A DNA stretch of 64,000 nt from Perca fluviatilis. Its lineage: Eukaryota; Chordata; Actinopteri; Perciformes; Percidae. The translations under genes were made by a program, and so were the position numbers. Shown one piece after another: positions 55,493 to 64,000 of this stretch. Location of the stretch: NCBI RefSeq assembly GCF_010015445.1, contig NC_053116.1, forward strand, positions 4,973,568 through 5,037,567, written 5' to 3'. The notes beneath the pieces were generated by a model, which was not told the origin of the DNA, did no database searches, and worked only from the letters and a program-made list of their open reading frames with translations. Every line of letters starts with the position of its first letter. Positions within the stretch are counted from its first letter, which is position 1.

Positions 55493-55829
55493 AGTCCAGT
55501 GAACTAAGACTATAATTTGGGAGGATTGTACAATTAGGATATGTGATCCTTTGGGTCACCGGGACCCGAAGGACCACACAAGGATGATGTACTTCTGTTT
55601 ATTTTGTTGAGAATTGCTCTCTAAACCCTGTCTCTTGTAAAGTAAGTAAGTAAAGTTTGTTTCCTAGCACATTTAAACAACGTTTAAGCTGACCAAAATG
55701 CTGTACAAACGAGCAACAAGGTGCTGCATTAACCTTTGTTTTGTCCTTTCGGGTCACCGGGACCCGAAGGACCACACAAGGGTTAAATTGTACAATCCTC
55801 CCAAATTATAGTCCCAGTTTACTGGACAA
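55493..55829. mobile_element. Foldback element with GGGTCACCGGGACCCGAAGG
   Basis: The outer arms (55493-55540: GTCCAGTGAACTAAGACTAT, then AATTTGGGAGGATTGTACAA) are inverted at 55785-55829. Inside, the phrase GGGTCACCGGGACCCGAAGG followed by ACCACACAAGG occurs twice in the same orientation (about 55553 and 55750). The phrase contains the palindrome CGGGACCCG-type core. No coding. Confidence 0.8.
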
Positions 55830-56148
55830 CATAAATTGTGTGCTGAGAATGCCAAATACAATGCACATGGAAGTGGAACAAACATGATCCTTATTGTTAA
55901 AGAATTTAAAAAAATTAAATCAACTAAAATAATTCAAGGTGCATTGGTCAACTATAGAAATGTACAGCATTGTATGTATTGCCCTTAGTAACAGACTTCA
56001 TTTAAAACACATTTTAAATTTTATCAGCCTTTTCTAATTATCTCAACAACTGCCATAATATATTCATTAAATGTCTAACAATATGAACAGCAGTCTTCAT
56101 ACAGCAATATAACAGTAACAATGACTGTCACATGAATAATTATAAATA

Positions 56149-58013
56149 TAATTAAAGCTGCGCGCGTGAGGGTTACCGGCAGACGCCGCTTCTTGCGACC
56201 GTGCATTCGCTTGGCACTCAGACGCTGCAAATCGTCACCAATGAAAAGGGAACTCCCTGCCGAGTTCAACGATACCTCACACAAGACTCTACGTCATACG
56301 ATTCATCAGCTGTGAAAGGGGGCATGGTTAAAGCATAGGGGGCGGGTCAAACCATCACCAAATAAAAACGAAGCCTCTGCTGAGATGAATGATACCACAC
56401 ACAAGACTCTACCTTAAATGGGTCAGCATGTATGAAAGGGGGCGTGGCTTAAACATAGGGGACGGGCCAAACCATCACAGATGAAGAAGGAAGTCTCTGC
56501 TGAGTTCAATGATACCTCACACAAGTGTTTACATCAATCGGGCCATTAGTAATAAAAGGGGGCGTGGCTTGAACATAGGGGGCGGGCCAAACCATCACCA
56601 ATGAAGAAGGAAGTCTCTGCTGAGTTCAATGATACCTCACACAAGACTCTACCTTATATGGGTCAGCATTTATTAAAAAGGGCGTGGCTTCAACATAGGG
56701 GGCGGGCCAAACCATCACCAATGAATAAGGAAGTCTGCTGAGTTAATTGATACCTCACACAAGGGTCTATCTTAAATGGTTCAAATTTTAAGAAAGGGGG
56801 CGGGGCTTAAGCATAAGGGGCGGGTCAAACCATCACCAATAAAGAAGGAACTCTCTGCTGAGTTCAATGACACCTCACACAAGACTCTACCTTAAACGGT
56901 TCAAATGTTATGAAAGGGGGCGTGTCCTGAGTAAATGGGCGTGGCCATATTATAGGGGGCGGCTCAGTATCACACGTAGACCACACATTCTGAGTTTCAT
57001 GCAAATCGGATGATGTTTGTCATATAAGGCAGATTTCCTGTTGCCAGGGGGGGGCGCTATGACCAAAAGTCAATTTTGGCCTGTAGGTGTCCTCAGGCCT
57101 GGACCCTTGTCCATCGTGAGAAATTTCGGGCAGATACGACAACGTACACTCAAGTTACAACAACTTCTTTGTTCATCGCTAAACACTCAAAATGGCCGCC
57201 ACGCCACGCCTACACCGTCTGACGAAAAGTTTTTCTTTTAATAACTTTTCATCGTTAAGGTGTTGGGATGGTACAGACCAAGTTTGAAGTCCATCGGATG
57301 AAATCTCTAGGAGGAGTTCGTTAAAGTATAGCACCTTGACTTTTAGGCCTACTTCCTGTTGCCACTAGGGGGCGCTATGACTTTATAAATAAATATCGGC
57401 CTTTATTTTTCTCTTATGAATCCTGAAAAGTTTTGAGGTAATCGGACAACGTACACTCGAGTTACACCCACTTCCTGTTTCGGCGGCGAAACGCACAAAA
57501 TGGCCGCCCCACCACGGCCACGTCCTATGACGAAAAGTTTTTCTTTTAACAACAGACCGAGTTTGAAGTTGATCGGATGAAATCTCTAGGAGTTCGTTAA
57601 AGTACGACATGTGGAAATGGCCAAAATCGCACTAATTTCGAACTTTGAAATCAAAATGGCGGACTTCCTGTTGGGTTTAGGGTATGGCTCTAATGAAGTT
57701 TTTTGTACGTCTTGACATGTTACATATGTGTACCAAGTTCCGTGAGTCTACGTTAAACGCACTGCAGGGGCTCAAATTTCTTAACTTTTTAGGGTGCGCT
57801 AGCGAGCCATTTTCGTGCGGCTATTCCCGAAACCCTTAAAATACGTACATTTTCACCAGACTTGATGCGACAGCCAAATTTGGTGAGTTTTTGAATATGT
57901 TAAGGCCCTCAAAAAGCCAATTCATTTGACGGGAAAAAGAATAATAGAAAGAAAGAATAATTCCTTCAGTTTCAATAGGGCCTTCGCCGCTGTCGGCGCT
58001 CGGGCCCTAATAA
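56149..58013 (-). mobile_element. Nonautonomous teleost repeat (element B, relative of element A)
   Basis: In reverse orientation it has the same ends as element A: GCTGCGCGCGTGAGGG near 56157 corresponds to the right end there, and GGCGCTCGGGCCC at 57995-58007 to the GGGCCCGAGC end. TAATTA lies at the left (56149-56154) and TAATAA at the right (58008-58013). The body contains GTTGCC...GGGGGCGCTATGACC twice, a 305-bp duplication near 57137 and 57442, and a 120-bp tandem array. No transposase. Confidence 0.72.
56220..56960. repeat. 120-bp tandem array inside element B
   Basis: Six or seven copies of a unit with GGGGGCGTGGCTTAAACATA, GGCGGGCCAAACCATCACCA and TGATACCTCACACAAGACTC begin near 56220, 56316, 56440, 56561, 56680, 56797 and 56918. 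Spacing is 96-124 bases. Copies differ by 5-15 percent by eye. The array is noncoding. Confidence 0.85.
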
Positions 58014-58260
58014 TAACAGTACTTAAATAAACAGCAAAATGTACCTGTTGTATTTTAATCCAGGCTGATAATAACAATAGGGTAAAACCACTGCTGGGTG
58101 ATCAGAAAAGGCTCCAGGATTAAATAAATCCTGGCTGTTAGCCTGGTCAGGAGCAGGCTAACTGTACAGAATAAATCTCCATGGTGATTTATGTGCCTCC
58201 GCTTTCGTGAAACCAAATCAAGGATCCAATCTTCATCCAGATAACTGGGAAATCCGGGCT
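58014..58260. repeat. Terminal part of a teleost DNA repeat
   Basis: Contains TCCAGGCTGATAATAAC, AATAAATCCTGGCTGTTAGC and TCCGCTTTCGTGAAACC, related to the sequence at 53892. It may be the right terminus of the large element that begins there. Confidence 0.45.
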
Positions 58261-58447
58261 TAATCCATTATCTTGGTTAACACGATCAAAAGAAAGGTAA
58301 ACACCCTTTAGAGTGCTCTAACGTTACAGCAAGTCCGTGGGGCACATTGGAGGTGGCTAACAGCAGTGAAGCTAATGACAACTTCACAACACTATTCATT
58401 TGGATACAAGCGTTGCATTATGGAAGATAGACGGGATTCTGAACAGC

Positions 58448-58448
<1 letters not shown>

Positions 58449-58527
<79 letters not shown>
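58449..58527. repeat. (CA)n microsatellite
   Basis: An uninterrupted run of about 39 CA units. Reading frames through it are artefacts. Confidence 0.97.
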
Positions 58528-59239
58528 AGAGCCGAGGTGTGTGCGTTACTTCACGCAGCACATGTAACTGGCTGGAAACGATATCTACAGCTTATATATT
58601 ATTTACTTCTGCTGGCACAGATGAACTAACGCTACACTCGTTAACTGTAAGGAGCCTACAATAAACCCTCCATGATTAAAGAGTACCTGTTCTACAGGAA
58701 AATTTAAACATGTAGAAACCGATATCTCAGTCTGCTCTGCTTGCGCTGTCCACTCTTGTCCACCGCGCTGTGCAAACAAAGCTCTACTCTGCAAATAGCG
58801 ACTTTACAAACAAGCTAAAATGAAAGATGTCAGTTTGTAGTCTAACTGTTTCTTAGTTTGTAACGAATCTTGATTTTTGGACAAACTCTTGTAAACGTAA
58901 CAGCTGTCTAAACGAACCATCCTTTCCACTGGAGCTGTAAACCTGTGGCTGTATTATAAGACCAAAACAAATACATGTGGCTACTTAATATGCACGTGAA
59001 TTACATGTTTTCACTTTATTAAGCGACAACTGTACATGTAGTAACAGGTGGGCTATGTTATGAAAATATTGAGTATCCATCCTACTGTAAAGGCAAAAAA
59101 AAAAAAAAAAAAATCCTACCTATCCCTTGCTGCCACTGGGAAAAAAATAAAAAATAAAATAAATTCCCTATCGACCCATGACCTCAACTGACAACAAACC
59201 GGAACCAAACTATTTTTTTTTTATGCCCCATTATATTGT
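58528..59239. other. Unassigned noncoding sequence
   Basis: No gene or element ends that I recognise. A poly(A) run lies at 59096-59112. Confidence 0.35.
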
Positions 59240-59885
59240 TTCGATATGACATTTAAAATGTATTTGTTTTTTTTAAATGAATTTTTTATTGTTATTAGCA
59301 CCATTTATCATTCAGACATACATAACTAATATGTGCCAGGTAATTATCAGATGGTGCACAGAAAAGAGAAACACAAATTGAACAAGAACAAAAACCCTCC
59401 CACCCTCTGCGGTCTCGAGGAAAACAAAACAAACAAACAGAAATCACACTAGTGATTCACTCACGCCTAGTCACTCTCCTCTAGTTCTTGTGGCACTGAG
59501 GTCATTAGGTCTGATATTTGTGCTGCTGTGCTTTTCCATAGGTTGATAGTTGATTAGTTGATTTGACTTTGTTAATCCTTGCTGTAGAGAGCTCAAGCAT
59601 AACTATGTCTAGAAGATACGCTAATCACTGTTTTATACAAAGCAAGTGAGGCGGAGCCAGCGTCGAGCTATCATTTTCTTGGTTGCAGTTGAGCCGGCTA
59701 GCTGAATCTTCCTCTGTCTCTCAAGCAGGTGTAATTTAGAGTCATCATTAAGTAACAAAACAATCGGGTCAGTAGGAATTATATATCCTATCACATCAGA
59801 TAGTATTGATGTTGTTTTGTGCCAGAACTCATGCACCTGTTCACACTCCCAGACCATATGCAGGAAAGGATGGCTTTCAAGACGT
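59240..59885 (-). pseudogene. L1-type LINE ORF2 C-terminus and 3' UTR, minus strand
   Basis: On the minus strand the frame at 59633-59857 encodes MVWECEQVHEFWHKTTSILS, and later VLLLNDDSKLHLLERQRKIQ and ATKKMIARRW, the C-terminal end of fish L1/Tx1-type LINE ORF2 (Cys, then WxxV segment after the knuckle). The 3' UTR follows to about 59240, where the minus strand has an A-rich end. The copy is 5'-truncated at 59885. Confidence 0.8.
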
Positions 59886-60460
59886 ATCTCGGTAACACTT
59901 TACTTGACTGTACCAACATAATTGTGAAATGACACCGTCATGAACGTGTCGTAAACCTTATAAACAAGTCAAACATTTATGACTTCTGTCATTAAGTGTC
60001 ATTCGGTTTTTGTCATGACAAGTTGACATCGTTTGGGTTGTCTTGATTATGACAACTTGACATTAATCAAAGTGACATTACCAAAAGTTGTCTTGGTCAT
60101 GACAAGTTGACATTAAATTTGTTTGGGATGTCTTTGTAATGACAACTTGACATTAACCAGGATGACATTACCAGAGGATGTCTTTTTCAATCAAACTTTG
60201 TCAAATCCACCTCTTTTTGTATTCATGACATGTTGACATAATGATTATTATAATTAGATGTGCAAGGTTAGAGACCAATTCTAGCACTTGGTCAGATAGA
60301 TGTGTGACAGGATATTTCACAAAACATGTTGTCATGACACTATTATGACAGTGTAAACAAATACATTCTTTGACCTCAAGGGTACCATTCTGATTTGTCA
60401 TTAGGATATCATGAACGATAAGACATGTCTTAAGTGCCATCGCACATCAAATTACCTTCC
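59886..60460. repeat. DNA repeat with GACAAGTTGACAT tandem motifs
   Basis: It begins GGTAACACTTTACTTGACTG and has repeated (A/C)ATGACAA(G/C)TTGACATTAA at 60015, 60048, 60097 and 60140. This pattern is a known teleost dispersed repeat. The right end is unclear, near 60440. No gene. Confidence 0.6.
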
Positions 60461-61799
60461 TAACACATTATCATGTGATGTAAAAATCTTTGTTGACATT
60501 AGTCTTATGTAGTTGATACCAGTGTGAATTTGGACCAGAACCAGAAGAAAACTAGAGCCAGAGAATGGATATAAAGAGAATAAAGAGACTAGAAAACCAG
60601 GATAAAGTTTGAGAAGTGTATTAATATACACAGAAATATGGCATACATACAGATAAACACAGGTATGAAAAATAACTGAAATAATAAAGTGTGCACATAA
60701 AAGAAACCCTTTTCAGTTCTATGAGCTCAATTGTTCTTTGATGACAAGTGTTCAGAGATGTTCAACGTTGTGAGTTTGGTTTCCGTTTGTCCTTCCACCA
60801 TGATGAAGGAATCCAGGGCACTCCGTCTAAGTTCAGAGTCTCGATCCTGTAGCTCGCCACCCAGCCAACTGAACTGGGTATCTCTAAACCTGGAAGTCTC
60901 TGGGATCTGAAGAGTCAATGTGATTCAATATCCCACTGTGGACTGGACTTCCCCTGCGTAGCGTTTCTCAAATCTCCACACCTTATCTACAGGTGTAGAT
61001 AAGGCCAAATAATTTCTCTCAATTACTATAAAATCAATTGCTTAGGCTACAATGAAAATAAACTGGGTCATATTTCATTTAAGCCATATTGAAATATCTA
61101 AACCTCTAACTGTTCTTAAATTTCTTCTTAGGTATCAAAAGTATATAAATCCCTTTCAAGTATCAAAAGCACATTTATATTAATAGGCAACCTTTATACA
61201 AAAAATACCTTTCTAATTCGAGATTTATGGAACCTTAGTAACATTAACACTATCCTACATATAATTGCATAAATTACATGTAAACATCTCTCAAATTGTA
61301 TTATTTTCCCATAACTTAAGCTACAGTGTTGTAATCTAGAGGCATTAACACATGTATGCTTATTCAAAGTGTTTTTAAAGCTTTAAGGTAAATAGGAGGA
61401 GTAAATAGGAGGAGGCTGCCGTTATTCACTCGGTAAGATAAACACGACAATCAGTGAAATAAATCAATTCTACATACTAAACACTATCTAATATTGGCTA
61501 TGCTTTGTTGTGAATAGAGCGAAAGAGAGCTGTGCTTGAATCCACTGTCGTCACGGAGTTAAAGGCAGCAAAATGTCGAGTCACTCCTTAGCACTAGCTA
61601 GGCCTTGAGTTTGCTAGCATCCATGCTAATCGGTGCTAATAGCGCAAAGCTAATGGGTTAGCTAAGGTGCTGTATTCATATGCTAATAGGGAATTAGCCA
61701 CAAAAGGCTAGCGGACTACTGAATATTGCCTGTGAAAAGGCTAATGATTCTATCTATTGGTTATGGAAAGTAATGTTGCTTTTCAACACTATTGCTAGC
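60461..61799. other. Unassigned noncoding sequence
   Basis: AT-rich sequence without gene signal. A small hairpin, CCTTATCTAC and GTAGATAAGG around AGGT, lies near 60982-61006. A GCTAATNNG...GCTAA-rich stretch occurs at 61610-61760. Confidence 0.35.
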
Positions 61800-61800
61800 T

Positions 61801-62364
61801 AGGGTTGGGTACCGTTTGGATTTTTACGATTCTGATGCCGAACCGGTACTTTTAAAATGATTCCGATTCCTAAACCAATTCTTGAAAAACTGAAAAATTA
61901 CATAAAAGAAAGGCTTTTTTATGGATTTTTTTCTAAATTGAAAATTATTTAAATTGAATAATATATTAACGTTTTAAAGTACTTAAATATATAATAAGTA
62001 AACCTAAGTCACCTAAGACATAACTACAATAATTTAACAAATAAAAGTTACACTATTAACAAGTAACAACAAAATAAATGTTGAGTTGGTATGCCAACAG
62101 CTTCAAACTTTAGCAGTTCTTTTGCAGAAAAATGACTATATTTGCCTTCTCTGGCAATATACTACACCTCTCCTGACTTATGGCATGTCCTGTACAGGAG
62201 AAAACTCTCTCAGATGGTGTCCAAGAGGCCTGTACACACAGGTATGAGTTTGAAAGGGCAGACAATTTGGGAAGGCTGTCCCGCCTCCCCCACCACCATG
62301 CTACAGGCTCTTGTCCTGAACGATAAACTAGCAGAGCAAGTGTAATATGTTTACTAGCGATCAC
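61801..62364 (-). mobile_element. hAT transposon 3' part (ZBED1/Ac-like)
   Basis: The terminus AGGGTTGGGTACCG at 61801 is a recognisable teleost hAT-type end. The transposase C-terminus lies just upstream on the minus strand (next entry). The 5' part of the element is missing beyond about 62364. Confidence 0.6.
62110..62345 (-). pseudogene. hAT transposase C-terminal dimerisation domain
   Basis: The minus-strand frame encodes WWWGRRDSLPKLSALSNSYL, then CVQASWTPSERVFSCTGHAI and SQERCSILPEKANIVIFLQK followed by NC and a stop. PSERVFS...GxxxSxxRxxLxPExxxxLxFLxKN is the hallmark of ZBED1/Ac-type hAT dimerisation domains. The stop is at its natural position. Only the last 75 codons remain, so the protein is not functional. 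Confidence 0.85.
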
Positions 62365-62727
62365 GTGCAGTGAATGGTTAATATGCTTTTACATCCGTTT
62401 TGGTGAGCCCAGAGGGAAAATGCCATTTTAAAAGTAGCCTACATTTACGTTAGCTAGCAACCGGTAGACTACAGACAAAGTGTGATATTTTTACGTCCGT
62501 TTCGGAGCGTGTACAAAAAGCTGTCTATCAGCAGTGATTGTAGAGTGCATGTCCGAAAATAGCACGGACACACGTTTCACACCGCGAGCGGGCACGTGCG
62601 CCACTCAGCAGAAAAGGGAGAAAAAATAAAAAAATAAATAAAAAAAGAGTCTGCCGCTGTCAACCTGATCTCACAGAATTCCGTAAAATGAACACGGGCC
62701 CTTAACTCTAAATCCGTGGCAGTTTCA
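62365..62727. other. Unassigned noncoding sequence
   Basis: No gene. The end of this interval (from 62675) belongs to a sequence with repeated AATTCCGTNAAATGAACACG, which resumes after the MITE at 63571. Confidence 0.35.
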
Positions 62728-63720
62728 CGGAATTGCTAGCCTGACGTGGTCATACTCAGATTCTAGTCAGAATATGAGTCTGAAACCGCTCCATTGGGCT
62801 GTGATTATGGGGCGTGTTCCAACCGAACCAGGAAAAAAAATGCCTCTGCATTCATTGGATAGACCTACATCCAATCAGAGCAACGGAACTCAACTCAGCT
62901 GTCAACAGAACTCAACACTGTGTATCGTCTCCATAGCAAACACTCTTTGCACAATGCATTCGTTCTAACTTCCGATTTTTAGACCTTTTTGAAGCTGGAT
63001 ATATCATTTGTTGCGTGTAAATATAAATGTGGATAACGTTAGTGATAGTGACATGCTTGCTACAGTCGCATTTCTAGAGATTAATCGGCGAAAACACGTT
63101 TTATTTCTCTGATTCACGGCTTTGGTCTAGCGCCGCTGGGCGCTCCCTCTCTTCAGTCTCTCTCTATCTCGCTCCACCATATAACGCTCTCTCTCTTCAG
63201 TCTCTCTCTATCTCTCTCCACCATATAACGCTCTCTCTCTTCAGTCTCTCCATCTCGCCCCCACCATAACGCTAGCCCATGCTTTCGGGCAGTTGTTGAG
63301 GCTCCTCTGCTGAGGATTTTAAAATGAATGCGCTGTCGATATCTTCTGTAACAGACGCAATGGTGGAATCTACACATCTCAACAAATTCAACCCAAGCGT
63401 TTTTTGGTGACGTGGTTGATTCTGTTACTGTTGATCATCTATCCGACAATCTGATTGGTCCGAACAGATCCTGTTCGGGCAATAATTTCTTCTCAACGGA
63501 GCGACTCCAGACCGAACTTCCCGACCTCGAATTTTGTGGGCGGGGCTAAGTTCGGCTGGCATCCAGGCTACGGAATTGCAACAAAATCCGTTAAACTGCC
63601 ACGGAATAATTCCGTCAAATGAACACGGATCGCCAACGGATCGTCAAATTCCGTGATGGGCCCACGGAAGAATTCCGTGAAATGAACACGGATTGCCGAA
63701 AAAGAAACACGGGCTTACGT
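62675..63720. repeat. AATTCCGT...GAACACGG repeat interrupted by a MITE
   Basis: AATTCCGTNAAATGAACACG occurs at 62677, 63608 and 63671, and inverse-like CCACGGAA(T/G) phrases lie between. The 835-bp MITE at 62736 splits the array. The unit contains the palindrome CGGAATTCCG. Confidence 0.65.
62736..63570. mobile_element. 835-bp MITE with 8-bp TSD
   Basis: The left end is CTAGCCTGACG and the right end GCATCCAGGCTA, giving a short terminal inverted repeat TAGCCTG/CAGGCTA. CGGAATTG flanks both sides (62728-62735 and 63571-63578). Near both ends are inverted ACCGAAC/GTTCGG and TGATTGG/CCAATCA phrases. The interior has two and a half 45-base TCTCTC-rich tandem units (63145-63265). No transposase. 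The 8-bp flanks suggest hAT. Confidence 0.88.
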
Positions 63721-63889
63721 GACACGCAAGAAGAACGGAGCGGTTGGGTTCAGGAAAAGGTCGTGGGTGGGCTTACGGTTCTGTGACACACGCGGGACAT
63801 GCTTACGTGACACGCAAGAAGAACGGAGCGGTTGGGTTCAGGAAAAGGTCGTGGGTGGGCTTACGGTTCTGTGACACACACGGGACATG
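63714..63889. repeat. 88-bp tandem duplication
   Basis: CTTACGTGACACGCAAGAAG and the following GTTGGGTTCAGGAAAAGGTC occur at 63714 and again at 63802, with one or two differences over about 88 bases. The unit resembles CTAAACCCAACC-like phrases at 38690 in reverse. No coding. Confidence 0.9.
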
Positions 63890-64000
63890 CTTATAAAAAA
63901 AAAATATATATATAAAAATAAAAAATAAAACACAACTGACAAACGCCACACGCGGGACACGAACTCCGGTCTCCTGGGCCGGTCTCCTGGGTGAAATTCC

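Noticed and set aside
56220..56960. Regularly spaced repeats as a CRISPR-like array
   Set aside because: The 120-bp units are continuous tandem repeats without unique spacers, in a eukaryotic transposon.
63960..64000. GGTCTCCTGGGCCGGTCTCC with a B-box-like GGAGTTCGTGTCC on the minus strand as a tRNA
   Set aside because: No acceptor stem or A box can be seen before the window ends.

Overview
The window looks like intergenic DNA from a ray-finned (teleost) fish. The evidence is AT-rich noncoding sequence, long (CA)n microsatellites, CpG-decay mutations, eukaryotic TATA and AATAAA signals, and many transposable-element families typical of teleosts. I see no intact host gene. Nearly every recognisable coding stretch belongs to a mobile element and most are broken. 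The only non-transposon coding candidate is a short frameshifted ORF near 48.1 kb resembling the cysteine-rich P2X7-like domain. Family names come from protein and terminal-repeat patterns I recognise; no database search was possible.

Layout. 1-5614: an L1-type LINE with ORF1, endonuclease, RT and poly(A) tail, broken by frameshifts. 5615-7344: unassigned sequence with a diverged 110-bp direct repeat. 7345-9586: a nonautonomous GGGCCCGAGCAC element with internally repeated segments; a relative in the opposite orientation lies at 56149-58013. 11048-19556: a complete endogenous retrovirus with 621-bp LTRs that differ at 4 positions, a 4-bp target duplication and a strongly degraded interior, inserted into a 55-bp repeat array. 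20065-29880: a minus-strand Ty3/Gypsy element plus a Tc1/mariner-like fragment, the pair duplicated in tandem with a 4.61-kb period. 29895-30400: a LINE endonuclease remnant. 30607-34700: a repeat split by a solo LTR, which itself carries a 791-bp hAT-like element and a 44-bp foldback.

Further right. 36653-37126: a foldback element. 37190-38390: a repeat split by a 5'-truncated RTE LINE with a 13-bp target duplication. 38446-40100: an element with CATTTATAAA-type termini containing a truncated second copy of the 791-bp element. 41041-42020: two hairpins and an L2/Rex-like LINE fragment. 42254-45743: a minus-strand hAT transposase gene cut by a second solo LTR of the 31.6-kb family; removing the LTR and one target copy restores frame across the junction. 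45744-47115: a promoter-to-poly(A) LTR-like block. 50226-53891: a hAT-like element with 530-bp inverted arms. 54193-54736: a 544-bp hAT MITE. 55493-55829: a foldback. 59240-59885: an L1-type LINE 3' end. 61801-62364: a hAT transposase C-terminus. 62736-63570: an 835-bp MITE with an 8-bp target duplication. 63714-63889: an 88-bp tandem duplication.

The elements do not work together as a pathway. What they provide is a layered insertion record that can be read from target-site duplications (4 bp for the retroviral LTRs, 8 bp for the hAT-like elements, 13 bp for the RTE). The most notable results are the young but internally wrecked retrovirus, the paired solo LTRs with their own duplications, and the tandem Gypsy duplication.
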